DNA of 43,751 bases, from contig JADHXQ010000030.1 of the NCBI GenBank assembly GCA_016782885.1, forward strand, positions 1-43,751, written 5' to 3'. The DNA comes from Phycisphaerae bacterium. GTDB taxonomy: Bacteria > Planctomycetota > Phycisphaerae > SM23-33. Each line of letters opens with the position of its first letter. The stretch's first letter is position 1. Both the position numbers and the translations under genes were made by a program. The notes beneath the pieces are model-generated. The model did no database searches and was not told where the DNA came from. It was given only the letters and a program-made list of their open reading frames with translations. This document shows positions 23,712 through 32,301 of the stretch, in pieces.

Positions 23712-24986
23712 ATGCTGCGATACATCCTTGCGATGGCGATGGTCGCGTGCGCTGGCGCGGCTTGTCCGCCCGTTATCGCCCAAACCGAAGCCAAAGACCA
23801 AAAGCCTTACTGGCCCCAATTTCGCGGACCGCGCCGCGACAGTATCTCGCTGGAAACCGGGCTCCTGAAGAAATGGCCCGCCGATGGTCCGCCCCTGATC
23901 TGGAAGTACTCCGGCTGCGGTAAGGGGTTCTCGGGCGTTTCCATCGCCGAGGGAAGAATTTACTGCGCCGGCGATTTCGGCAAGCAGGAAATAATCTTCG
24001 CACTGAGCCTCGATGGGAAGCTGCTCTGGAAGTCGCCTAACGGGAGTAGCTGGCGAGGGTCTTGCCCGGGCTCGCGCACCACACCGACCTATGTAGACGG
24101 CGCGTTGTATCATATGAACCCTTCCGGGCGGGTGGCGGCGTTCGGCGCCAAGGACGGTAAGGAGATCTGGGCGGTGGATTTGAAAGAACGCTTCGCAGCC
24201 AGGCCCGGGATATGGGCGCTGGCCGAGAACCTCATCGTCGAAGGCGACAAGGTCCTCTGCCTGCCCGGCGGCGCCAAGGCGCTCGCCGCGGCGCTCGACA
24301 AGAAAACCGGAAAGACGATATGGACCACACCGCCCCTGATCGACCGGGCCGCATACTGCACACCCGTGATTGCAACACACAAGGGCGTCAGGCAGATGAT
24401 CACGATGACCGCAAAATCGATCGTCAGCGTCGACGTGAAGACCGGCAAGCTCCTGTGGACTCATCCCTACCCGATGGGCTACCCGCAGCATGCCACGCCG
24501 CCGGTTTATCACGAGGGCTATGTGTTTGTCGCCTGCGGGCATTCCACCGGCGGGACGATGCTTCGTATCAATCCGGACGGGAATGGCGTTACCAAGGCCT
24601 GGTACATGCGCAAGTTCGACAATTGTCACGGCGGCGTGATTCGCATCGGCAAGCGCATTTACGGGTCGGGCTGCCGCGTGGGCGGAAAGGGCTTTTACTG
24701 CGTCGATTTCCTGACCGGAAAGCTCATCGACTCGAACGACGAGGTGGGCAAGATATCGATCCTCTACGCTGAGGGCATGCTATACGGCCTGAACCACACC
24801 GGTCCGATGTACCTGATGGACATCACCGCCGGCAAGATCAAGATCGTCAGCCGCTTCAACATGCCCGGCAAGAGAAAAACGAACATTTACCTCGCCCACC
24901 CGGTAATCTGCGCCGGTCGCCTCTATCTGCGTGAAGGCAACAACCTCTACGCGCACGACATCCGGGCCAAGGCGCCTGGTCGGTAA
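23712..24986 (+). CDS. Exported PQQ-like beta-propeller protein
   Basis: ATG 23712 has AAGGAG 6 nt upstream; the frame is open earlier but has no leader character. A signal peptide (MLRYILAMAMVACAGA) is followed by WPQFRGPRRDSISLETGLLK, the opening typical of Planctomycetota outer propeller proteins. Repeated blades of PQQ-like type follow (IFALSLDGKLLWKSP, VAAFGAKDGKEIWAVDL, AAALDKKTGKTIWTTPP, SIVSVDVKTGKLLWTHPYP). These are structural repeats; nothing indicates bound pyrroloquinoline quinone. Length of 424 residues fits one seven- or eight-bladed propeller. Function unknown, probably binding or scaffolding outside the cytoplasm. Four cysteines in the first half may form disulfides. Confidence 0.88.
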   Translation: MLRYILAMAMVACAGAACPPVIAQTEAKDQKPYWPQFRGPRRDSISLETGLLKKWPADGPPLIWKYSGCGKGFSGVSIAEGRIYCAGDFGKQEIIFALSLDGKLLWKSPNGSSWRGSCPGSRTTPTYVDGALYHMNPSGRVAAFGAKDGKEIWAVDLKERFAARPGIWALAENLIVEGDKVLCLPGGAKALAAALDKKTGKTIWTTPPLIDRAAYCTPVIATHKGVRQMITMTAKSIVSVDVKTGKLLWTHPYPMGYPQHATPPVYHEGYVFVACGHSTGGTMLRINPDGNGVTKAWYMRKFDNCHGGVIRIGKRIYGSGCRVGGKGFYCVDFLTGKLIDSNDEVGKISILYAEGMLYGLNHTGPMYLMDITAGKIKIVSRFNMPGKRKTNIYLAHPVICAGRLYLREGNNLYAHDIRAKAPGR

Positions 24987-25062
24987 TACCTGCCGTGACG
25001 ACGTTGGAGCGTAATTGGAATTTTGGCTTGGTTGCGGCTTGGGGATTGGGCTGGACTCATCA

Positions 25063-25175
25063 ACACCAGGTGCCTGGTGTCGGGTTTTAATCCGGTGGCA
25101 ACTTGGTTATTGTCGTGTGGCGGTAGTTTTACTAGATTGTCGGGATGGCGATCCGGCCGCGGCAATTGCGGATCG
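25063..25175 (+). promoter_or_regulatory. Leader region of the SUMF1-like gene
   Basis: Contains an 8-bp palindrome ACACCAGG-TG-CCTGGTGT (25063-25080), a possible promoter TTGTCG, 17 bp, TAGATT (about 25111-25139), and a hairpin CGATCCG / CGGATCG (25149-25175) shortly after it. The ATG is at 25225, so the untranslated leader would be about 80 nt. This hairpin is unrelated in sequence to leader elements A-D. Confidence 0.35.
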
Positions 25176-25224
25176 AAATGGAACTGAACGGGTTTTTTGT
25201 TCGATTGAAGGGACGAGAAAAAAA

Positions 25225-26292
25225 ATGCGGCTTCGAATTACAACGGCGTTCTTTCTGGTGGCGGCCATTTCCATAACCACTTCCGTCCGGACATCGTGGT
25301 CTCGTGATGCCGGCAGCGTGCGATCCCCGCGGGCGCGCGAGTTGAGCGAACCGTTGGCTCTTGCAGCGGCCAAGCCCGACAAGCCCCCCGCCGCGGCGGC
25401 GAAACCCAAAGCCGATATCTCCACGTGGGCCAAGATCTCGCCCGCGCAAATGGCGGCGGCCAAGAAGCTTGGCGTTCCGGTCGCGTTCGAGAACTCAATT
25501 GGAATGCGGTTTGTGCTGATTCCCCCTGGAACGTTCATGATGGGCTCGAAGGAGTCGGCGGCGGAAGTCGCCCGCAACTGCGCCATGCCCAATGCAGGCT
25601 CGGGGTGGTTCATGGATGAGCATCCGCACCACAAGGTGACGCTGACCGAAGCATTCTACATGTCCATTCACGAAGTCACGCAAGGGGCTTACAAGACACT
25701 CATAACGCCCAAACCGAAGAAGCCGAAACGTGGCGAGAAGACGGTCCCGGAGAAAGAACCGGCGGAAGACCTCGCCAAGGCCAAGGACGCCAACGATCCG
25801 GCCGTAATGATTTCCAGCAGCGCCGCGGAGCAGTTTTGCAAGAAGTTAGGCTCGATCGGCAAACGCAAGTACACCTTACCGACCGAAGCACAGTGGGAAT
25901 ATGCATGCCGGGCGGGCACGGAAACACCGTTTTCTTTTGGTGAGACGATATCGACCGACCAGGCGAACTACCACGGAGGCTACATATACGGTAAGGGCAA
26001 GAAGGGGAAGTACCGCGAAAAGCCCTCGCCTGTGGGCAGTTTCGCTCCCAACGCGTGGGGGTTGTACGACATGCACGGAAACGTCAGCGAATGGTGTGCG
26101 GATCGCTACGACAAATACGGAAACGAGCCCGTAAGCGATCCGAAAGGACCCGCCAAGGGAGACCGCATCTTGCGCGGCGGTTCCTGGCGCAGTTATCCCG
26201 GCGCCTGCCGCTCTGCATTCCGCCTCAGGGGGGCGGGGACGGACGGCGTCGGGTTTCGCGTATGTTGCGCCATACCAACGAAGTCCCCTTAG
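25225..26292 (+). CDS. Exported SUMF1-type (formylglycine-generating-enzyme-like) protein
   Basis: Start at ATG 25225, where the signal peptide begins (MRLRITTAFFLVAAISITTS); the frame is open further upstream without leader features. A low-complexity Ala/Lys/Pro linker (about 50-80) leads to an FGE-sulfatase domain: ENSIGMRFVLIPPGTFMMGS, FYMSIHEVTQGAY, YTLPTEAQWEYACRAG, GLYDMHGNVSEWCADRYD and ILRGGSWRSYPGACRSAFR, ending GVGFRVC. The cysteine pair that activates oxygen in true FGE (CxxxxC before the final GFR) is not present in that arrangement; only one Cys (GACRSA) occurs there. It is therefore more likely a non-maturase, binding or other function, despite the sulfatase in this window. Charged insertion near residues 150-180. 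Confidence 0.85.
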   Translation: MRLRITTAFFLVAAISITTSVRTSWSRDAGSVRSPRARELSEPLALAAAKPDKPPAAAAKPKADISTWAKISPAQMAAAKKLGVPVAFENSIGMRFVLIPPGTFMMGSKESAAEVARNCAMPNAGSGWFMDEHPHHKVTLTEAFYMSIHEVTQGAYKTLITPKPKKPKRGEKTVPEKEPAEDLAKAKDANDPAVMISSSAAEQFCKKLGSIGKRKYTLPTEAQWEYACRAGTETPFSFGETISTDQANYHGGYIYGKGKKGKYREKPSPVGSFAPNAWGLYDMHGNVSEWCADRYDKYGNEPVSDPKGPAKGDRILRGGSWRSYPGACRSAFRLRGAGTDGVGFRVCCAIPTKSP

Positions 26293-26391
26293 ATTTGGCG
26301 CTGCAGAAGGCGCGGTGCAGGTATTTCCGTTTACCGCAACGTTCCGGCTCCACGGCGAACGACAAAAGACAACTGTGAAACCGTCGCCCCG

Positions 26392-27819
26392 CTACTTCAT
26401 CGCCGCAAAGCAGTGAATTTTGCCTTTGTCTGTGCTTACGAAGAGTCGCCCGCCTGCAACCGCAAGCCCGCGGGCTTTCCCGTCTACCGGGGCGTTCCAT
26501 AACGCTTTTCCGTCGCGGGCCGAGATGGCGCAGACGACACTGTCGCCACCGAGGAAAATCGTCTCGCCGGCGAGGATCAGTTCGTAGGCGAGCGGGCAAT
26601 TGACGCTGAAGTTAAAGGATTTTCCGCCGTCCTGCTTGATGCGTTTGAGTTCGGCGGCGACCTTTTCAAGCTCGCGTTTGACGACTTCGTGGGCGGATTT
26701 GCGTTTGGCGGCTTGAGCGGGGGTTTCCTTCTTGCCTCTCCTGCTTTTCGGCGGGCGGGAAAGGGCCTTGAGCTTCCCGGACAGTGCGCGCTGCTTGTTG
26801 AGTGTAATGTGTTCGGCGAATTTGAAGGTCGACAGGTTACCCGGCTTGTAAATGTAGCCGGTCTTGTCGCCCAGGACGATGCGGCTGGCGCCGGCGAAGG
26901 CGCTGATCCTCGTTCGAGTTTTTGCATCCTGCATTGCCAACCACCCGGTCTTGCTTCCGGGCCCGTAGATGAGCTGGGAATCCTTCGTCAGCAGCGCGTG
27001 GACGCCGCCGTCTCCCCCGCCCCCAAGCGAACCGACGACCTTACCGTCGCTGCGCGAGAAGACCAGCGCTGGGCTTCGGCCTTGGAGGACGAATAGCCGG
27101 GTGTCCGAGGCGAGCAGCGCGCCCTGCATGGCCTGACCGGAATTGACAACCTTGAAGAGCCCGGGACCTGAGTCCTTGCCCGTCCGGGCGTCTACGCCGC
27201 AGAACTGCGACTTTTGCCACGGGAACAGCGAGCCGGCAAAGTACGCCTTGCCGCCTGCGACGAGAACGCCGGTCCGGCACGGCCAGAGGGAGATCAGCTT
27301 CCCGTTGCTGGGCACTACGCGATCGGCCGGTGCGGCGCGGTATTTCCAGACGGGCGAACCATCGGCGGCCTTGACGCAGTAGGCGTGCCCGTCGTCGGAG
27401 CCGAAGTAGACGTTCCCGCCGGCGACGCTCGGGGGCAGTCGGACCGGACCGTCGGTGTGGAAGGCCCAGACGGCCTTTCCCGTCACCGCGTCGAGGCAGT
27501 GTGCGGCGTCGTCGGCCGACGAACCGAAGAACACCCGCCCGCCGGCAGCGGTAACGTAGAACGCCAGGTCGAAGTCCCGCATGTGCTTAAGGCCCTTCAT
27601 TCCGGCGTACGCGTTCCATTTGGCCGGTCCGGCCCAGGCGCTCGCGGGCGCCGACGGCGAATCGTATCGCCATACCTGCTTCAGCGGCAGGCGAAGAGTC
27701 TCGGCGGTGGCACCACTTCGGCGATTATCGTGTCGATAGGTCGGCCAGTCCTCGGCGCGGGCGACTGCGGCTGCGGCAAGGAGTATCGCTATGGTTATGA
27801 CGGCTCTTGGAGTAGTCAT
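26392..27819 (-). CDS. Exported PQQ-like beta-propeller protein, coupled to the upstream fusion gene
   Basis: Start at ATG 27819, which overlaps the TGA of the preceding gene (ATGA) and begins a signal peptide (RAVITIAILLAAAAVARA). Mature part opens with DWPTYRHDNRRSGATAE, the usual entry motif of this family, then blades such as AHCLDAVTGKAVWAFHTDG, AYCVKAADGSPVWKYRAAP and CAISARDGKALWNAPVDGKA. A Lys-rich helical insertion at about 345-400 (KLKALSRPPKSRRGKKET to VAAELKRIKQDGG) interrupts the propeller. Role unknown. The overlap indicates co-translation with the LamG/methyltransferase-like/propeller protein, so they may act together outside the cytoplasm. Confidence 0.88.
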   Translation of the reverse strand: MTTPRAVITIAILLAAAAVARAEDWPTYRHDNRRSGATAETLRLPLKQVWRYDSPSAPASAWAGPAKWNAYAGMKGLKHMRDFDLAFYVTAAGGRVFFGSSADDAAHCLDAVTGKAVWAFHTDGPVRLPPSVAGGNVYFGSDDGHAYCVKAADGSPVWKYRAAPADRVVPSNGKLISLWPCRTGVLVAGGKAYFAGSLFPWQKSQFCGVDARTGKDSGPGLFKVVNSGQAMQGALLASDTRLFVLQGRSPALVFSRSDGKVVGSLGGGGDGGVHALLTKDSQLIYGPGSKTGWLAMQDAKTRTRISAFAGASRIVLGDKTGYIYKPGNLSTFKFAEHITLNKQRALSGKLKALSRPPKSRRGKKETPAQAAKRKSAHEVVKRELEKVAAELKRIKQDGGKSFNFSVNCPLAYELILAGETIFLGGDSVVCAISARDGKALWNAPVDGKARGLAVAGGRLFVSTDKGKIHCFAAMK

Positions 27820-30809
27820 CACTTGCCCTCCTTCTTCGCCGGGGCGGGGGGCTTTTTGCCCTTGGACTTTCCGGGCGGTTTCTTGATATTGGGCTTTGGC
27901 GCGAAGCCAAGCGACGTCTCCAGCCAGTTCCCGCAACTGCACCCCGCCCCGCCTTCGGGGGCGAGCACCATCCCGCCGGCGGGTATCACGCTCAGCCAGC
28001 AACTCGGGCGAAGATTCACCCAACTGCTTGTCTTGCCAGTGGTTGTGTCCCACATGGATATCCTGCGAGCGTCGCCCCGATAGATCAGCGCACCGGTAGT
28101 TGCCGCCCGGGTGGAGCATCCTTGACGACCGCCCATCCTCAGCGGAAGGCGTTTGCCCGTCGCCACCTCGTAACCGCTGGGCTCGACGAAGATCGCCCCT
28201 CCGCTGATCGCCGGATGCTGCATGTGCCCGCCGTGATTGTTCGCCGCCCATTTGTGCTCGGCGTGCCAGACGTCCTTCCCGTCGGCGGCCGAGTAGGCGT
28301 AGAGGTCGTACTTGTTGTTCGAAGACGAGACCAGCATGAGCTTCCCGTCAGTGTAAGCCAGGAAAAAAACAACGATCCCGGGGGCGGTATCGAGCGGTCG
28401 GGCCCAGAGCTTCGAGCCGCTCTCGGCATCGAGGGCAACGAGAAACTGCTTCGACCAGAGCTTGCCCGTGGTCACGCGCGACGACAGCGAGGCCATAGCT
28501 TCCGGATCACGCGACTCGGCGAAGTAGACCTTCCCGCCGCCGATGGTGATGGTGGTATTCACGATCGCGCCGCCTGAGTACGTCCAGGCGGTCTTGCCCG
28601 AGGGCAGGTCCAGGGCGAACAGTCCGTCGCTGCATATCTTGTGCGTCCCGTGCCCACCTCGCTGATCGTACCAGGAAACCTTCTTCCAGAAATCGGTGTA
28701 GGGCGAGCCGGCCTTTACGGTGCTTCCGTAGAGCTTCCCGCCTTCGCGGGCGACGTAGCCCCAATCGTGGGTTGCACGCTTTGCTTTGTCGGGTAGTTGG
28801 GCAGTCGCTTTTCTCCGCCCGGTATATGCATCCAGCGTCCAGCAGGCGTTCCTCAGCGCGACGTAAACGTTGTCCCGATCGGCGCACCAGTTGCTCGCGT
28901 CCCGGGGCATGTTGACGCGGCGGAGGTCGGGTATAGAAAGCGTCCAGAGCGGGGCCCCGTTGTGCGAGTCCAGGGCGATCATGCGATTCATCCCCTGGTG
29001 GAACAACCGTCCGTTGACCGCCAGCGGAGCGGGCATGCGCGGATTGCGGTCCAGGCCGAAGTCCGCGCCGGGGCGCCCGAACCATTGCACGTGAAGATCG
29101 TCGGTGGCTGTGGCGCCGCCAAGAGTCTCGCCGCCGAAAGCGGTGTTGTCGGCCCGACCGTACTGGTGCGTCCACTCGCCGGCGCCCGGAAGTTCATCAC
29201 GCTTGACGCTCGCCCACCAACCGTTCTCGCGGGACACTACCGACGCGACCTTGCCCGCCTTAAACCACTCCTCAACCGCAGCACCTCGGGGGGCTCCGAA
29301 CTGAGCGGTCCCGCCGGGACGGAGCACGCGGAACATCTCCGCCGCGGAGCCCGGGCACTTCCGACCAGCGAGAATGTCTTCCGAGACGATCAGGTTGGCG
29401 AAACCGTCGGTGAAGGGAAGCTTCGCAAGCGATTCGACGTGTCGGACGGTGATCCGCGGCCCGTAGAGTTTCGCCCCGGACAGCAGCTTCCGCGCCTTTG
29501 CAACAGCGGATGCATCTTCGCTGACGCCGGCAATAATCAGTTCACTGCATTTGGCCAGTTCATACGCCAGCCGCCCCTCTCCAAAGCCATACACCACGCA
29601 GTATCCCTTAGTGATACCCGTATCGCGTATTATCCTCTCCGCTGCGGCTTTGTGGGATTTGGTGTCTGACCAGGGGCTCGGAAGTTTGGCGATCGACGCC
29701 GGGCGATGGTTGAAGGTGGTGTTGAACGTGTGCGGTCCGTCGACCTGTTCTTTCTCGCCGACGATTATTGTGTAGCTATAGACGCTCCCGGCGTCGAGCC
29801 CTTCGAGCCTGACGGCGTGGGCCTTCTTCGGCGTAGTATCAGTGACGCGTTTCGAGGGCTGCCCTTCGAGACCGTAGGTGAGGATCGACGGGCCCGCGAT
29901 CTTCGTCTCCCAGCAGACCACCGCCAAACCCGCCGCGTCATATCGGACATACGGACCCAACTCGACGCGGAAGCCCCTGGGCTTGGGCTTATGGACAGGC
30001 GCCGGCGGCGGCGGAGGGTTCTTGAGCTTCGCGACAAGCTTCGGATCTACCTTGGGGAACTTGTCTTTCTTGGCATTGTATCGAGCGAGGATCTCCTTGG
30101 CGCTCAGCGGGCGCTTGTAGACGGCCGCCTCGTGAATCCGCCCGGTCATGCGGTTGTACTCGTTGTTATCGTGATACGCGCCGATCTCGTAGAACGTGTC
30201 GGTCGGCGGATAGAGCAGCTTGCCCTTGCGGGACGTGTCGCTCGCTTCGAGGCGCCCGTCAACGTAGATGCAATGGGCCTTCCCGTCGTACGTGCCCACC
30301 ACGTGATGCCACTTGCCCGGGGTGAACTGACGCCTCGACGCCAGGTATGTCATCGACCGCTTGTCTTCGGTGACGATCGCAAACGAAAACTTATTGCCCA
30401 CAAAGCCCAGCAACCAACCGGTCTCATCGTTCCCATTGTCGCGCATGGCCCCGACGATACCGCCCCACCTCAGCGGCCTGTAAACCGAAACCCATGCCTC
30501 GGCGGTGATGGTCTTCTCAGGCAGACCGGCAGAACTACTCTTGGCGGTAATCATCACGCTGGCGGTCCTCCCGCCGAAAACGAGCGAACCGGGACCCTTA
30601 TCCTTGGCGAGCTGCGTGCCGCCCAGTATTCGCCCGTCGGGTCCGTTTACGGCCTTGACGCCCGCACCGCGCACGTGGTCCTTATCGAATATCCAATGAT
30701 GCACCGGCGGGGCGGCGCCCCGCACCGGGGCAATCGAGCAAACCATCGGAACCGCTACCAGAACCACAGCTAACACGCACCATCTCGACCGCATCGCTTT
30801 ATTTGCCAT
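27819..30809 (-). CDS. Exported fusion: LamG, fibronectin-like, methyltransferase-like and PQQ-like propeller domains
   Basis: ATG 30809 is preferred (AAAGG, 6-nt spacing, then signal sequence WCVLAVVLVAVPMVCSI); an upstream TTG at 30827 is less likely. Domains in order (approximate residues): LamG/concanavalin-like 35-245 (ITAEAWVSVYRPLRWGG, GKWHHVVGTYDGKAHCIYVD); Pro-rich linker; purple-acid-phosphatase-N/fibronectin-like 275-370 (VRLEGLDAGSVYSYTIIVG); class I methyltransferase-like 385-535 (CVVYGFGEGRLAYELAKCSE, LPFTDGFANLIVSED, MFRVLRPGGTAQF); and a PQQ-like propeller 545-955 (MIALDSHNGAPLWTLSI, LFALDLPSGKTAWTYSGG). It ends in a Lys/Pro-rich tail. A methyltransferase fold in an exported protein is odd because SAM is cytoplasmic; it may be a non-catalytic relic or bind another ligand. 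Function unknown. Confidence 0.85.
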   Translation of the reverse strand: MANKAMRSRWCVLAVVLVAVPMVCSIAPVRGAAPPVHHWIFDKDHVRGAGVKAVNGPDGRILGGTQLAKDKGPGSLVFGGRTASVMITAKSSSAGLPEKTITAEAWVSVYRPLRWGGIVGAMRDNGNDETGWLLGFVGNKFSFAIVTEDKRSMTYLASRRQFTPGKWHHVVGTYDGKAHCIYVDGRLEASDTSRKGKLLYPPTDTFYEIGAYHDNNEYNRMTGRIHEAAVYKRPLSAKEILARYNAKKDKFPKVDPKLVAKLKNPPPPPAPVHKPKPRGFRVELGPYVRYDAAGLAVVCWETKIAGPSILTYGLEGQPSKRVTDTTPKKAHAVRLEGLDAGSVYSYTIIVGEKEQVDGPHTFNTTFNHRPASIAKLPSPWSDTKSHKAAAERIIRDTGITKGYCVVYGFGEGRLAYELAKCSELIIAGVSEDASAVAKARKLLSGAKLYGPRITVRHVESLAKLPFTDGFANLIVSEDILAGRKCPGSAAEMFRVLRPGGTAQFGAPRGAAVEEWFKAGKVASVVSRENGWWASVKRDELPGAGEWTHQYGRADNTAFGGETLGGATATDDLHVQWFGRPGADFGLDRNPRMPAPLAVNGRLFHQGMNRMIALDSHNGAPLWTLSIPDLRRVNMPRDASNWCADRDNVYVALRNACWTLDAYTGRRKATAQLPDKAKRATHDWGYVAREGGKLYGSTVKAGSPYTDFWKKVSWYDQRGGHGTHKICSDGLFALDLPSGKTAWTYSGGAIVNTTITIGGGKVYFAESRDPEAMASLSSRVTTGKLWSKQFLVALDAESGSKLWARPLDTAPGIVVFFLAYTDGKLMLVSSSNNKYDLYAYSAADGKDVWHAEHKWAANNHGGHMQHPAISGGAIFVEPSGYEVATGKRLPLRMGGRQGCSTRAATTGALIYRGDARRISMWDTTTGKTSSWVNLRPSCWLSVIPAGGMVLAPEGGAGCSCGNWLETSLGFAPKPNIKKPPGKSKGKKPPAPAKKEGK

Positions 30810-30840
30810 TACTTGCCTTTCAGCCAATGAAGTTGCGTTT

Positions 30841-30881
30841 ATTGTATATGCCCTGGCGTATTAACCCAAGTTTTCTTGGGT
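30841..30881 (-). promoter_or_regulatory. Promoter of the LamG/propeller operon with overlapping inverted repeat
   Basis: Minus strand TTGGGT (30864-30869), 17-bp spacer, TACAAT (30841-30846). The -35 lies in one arm of a perfect 7-bp inverted repeat ACCCAAG-TTTT-CTTGGGT (30864-30881), suggesting an operator. The intergenic region is shared with the diverging thioredoxin-fold gene, which has its own TACAAT at 30917-30922 but no good -35. Confidence 0.5.
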
Positions 30882-30975
30882 CCGAGACGGCTGTGGTAAA
30901 CGCCGGTGAAAGCACATACAATGTTTCATTCGCCAAAATGACCGGGACGAACGAAAGTAAATCAGGAGATCGCCG

Positions 30976-32205
30976 ATGATGTCGAAAACTTCTCAGAATT
31001 GTCTGATCCTAGCTGCAGTCGCGGTCGCAATGCTTGTTTTTGCGGCGCCCGCCGCCCCGGCCGCCGACAAGCCCGCGGCGACAACGCAACCCAAAGCCAA
31101 GAGCTATCCGCCATATCCCAAGGTGATTGGCCTGAGCATCGGCGACGCGGCGCCTGACTTCAAGCTGCCCGGCGTGGACGGTAAGATACACACGCTGAGC
31201 GAGTACAAGGACGCGAATATCCTGGCGATCGTCTTCACCTGCAATCACTGCCCCACTTCCAGGATGTACGAGGATGCGATCATCAAACTGTCCGCCGACT
31301 ACGCCAAAAAGGGCGTGAAACTGGTGGCTATTTCGCCTAACGATCCGGGCGCCCTGCGGCCTGACGAAGTGGCGGGCACGGTCCTCGGAGACAGCTTCGA
31401 GGAGATGAAGACCCGCGCCCAGGAGAAAAAGTATCCCTTCGGGTACCTTTACGACGGTGATACGCAGAAGGCGGCGATGGCCTACGGGGCCACCGTCACT
31501 CCGCAGATGTTCATCTTTGACGCCGATCGCAAACTGCGCTACACCGGGGCGGTGGAAAGCCCGCCCTATTCGGCCTCGGGCGGACCGCACGCTCGGGTAG
31601 CCATCGAGGCCCTGCTGGCCGGTAAGAAAATCGTGTACGATCGCACCCGCCCGTTCGGATGCTCGACGAAATGGGGATTCAAACGGCGATCCGTCGACTA
31701 CGCCACGGCAATGTGGAACGAAAAGCCCGTCAGCCTGGACGATATCGACCTTCCCGCGATCAAGAAACTCGCAGCCAACGACACCAACGTGCTGCGATTG
31801 ATCTGCGTGTGGTCCCTGTCGGACAAATCCAGCCAGTCCGCCTTCGACGACCTGGTGATGCTCCGCCGCATCTACCAGCATCGCCCGCTGGAGTTGCTCA
31901 CGGTGAACGTCGACCCGGTCGGCAAGAAGAAAGAAGTGTTGGCGTTCCTCAAGGCCCATCACTCCGCCCGCCCCGATCCGTCGCGATTTGCCCGGGTCAA
32001 AGACATCAAGGCGCCGATAAACTACATCTTCACGGGCAAGGATACCGCCGCCCTGCCGGCGGCACTCGGCGCCAAGGACAAGCCCAAAGTCAAAGCCCCC
32101 TACTCAGTAATGATCATCCCCGGCGGGGAAGTGATCTTCACGCAAACCGGAAAACTCGACCCCAAGGCCCTTCGGGCGCAACTGGTAAAAGTATTCCAGA
32201 GATAA
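30976..32205 (+). CDS. Exported AhpC/TSA-type thioredoxin-fold protein with CNHC motif
   Basis: The 409-residue protein has a signal peptide (ILAAVAVAMLVFAAPAAPAA). A peroxiredoxin/TlpA-like domain runs from about residue 50 to 205: IGDAAPDFKLPGVDGKIHTL, then FTCNHCPTS with redox cysteines Cys89 and Cys92, and the cis-Pro segment GATVTPQMFIF. A second thioredoxin-like fold follows at about 255-405 (NVLRLICVWSLSDKSSQSAF) without a CxxC and so probably not redox-active. CNHCP-type proteins are common in Planctomycetota and related phyla; thiol reductase or disulfide-handling role outside the cytoplasm is inferred. AGGAG lies 7 nt before ATG 30976. Next gene on the same strand starts about 100 nt downstream. 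Confidence 0.85.
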   Translation: MMSKTSQNCLILAAVAVAMLVFAAPAAPAADKPAATTQPKAKSYPPYPKVIGLSIGDAAPDFKLPGVDGKIHTLSEYKDANILAIVFTCNHCPTSRMYEDAIIKLSADYAKKGVKLVAISPNDPGALRPDEVAGTVLGDSFEEMKTRAQEKKYPFGYLYDGDTQKAAMAYGATVTPQMFIFDADRKLRYTGAVESPPYSASGGPHARVAIEALLAGKKIVYDRTRPFGCSTKWGFKRRSVDYATAMWNEKPVSLDDIDLPAIKKLAANDTNVLRLICVWSLSDKSSQSAFDDLVMLRRIYQHRPLELLTVNVDPVGKKKEVLAFLKAHHSARPDPSRFARVKDIKAPINYIFTGKDTAALPAALGAKDKPKVKAPYSVMIIPGGEVIFTQTGKLDPKALRAQLVKVFQR

Positions 32206-32301
32206 GCCCCTCGCATCATTCGGGCTTTTATCCGAGGGCGCCGATAGGGTAAAATATTGTCGGTGGAAAAACCGCACTAACAGCGATGCAGAGGTGTCTC
32301 G

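Noticed and set aside
25225..26292. Functional formylglycine-generating enzyme serving the sulfatase
   Set aside because: The activating cysteine pair is not in the expected arrangement, and the gene is far from the sulfatase; annotated as SUMF1-type only.
23712..30809. True PQQ-dependent dehydrogenases
   Set aside because: The propellers carry only the structural repeat pattern; no quinone-binding or disulfide-ring motif could be seen.
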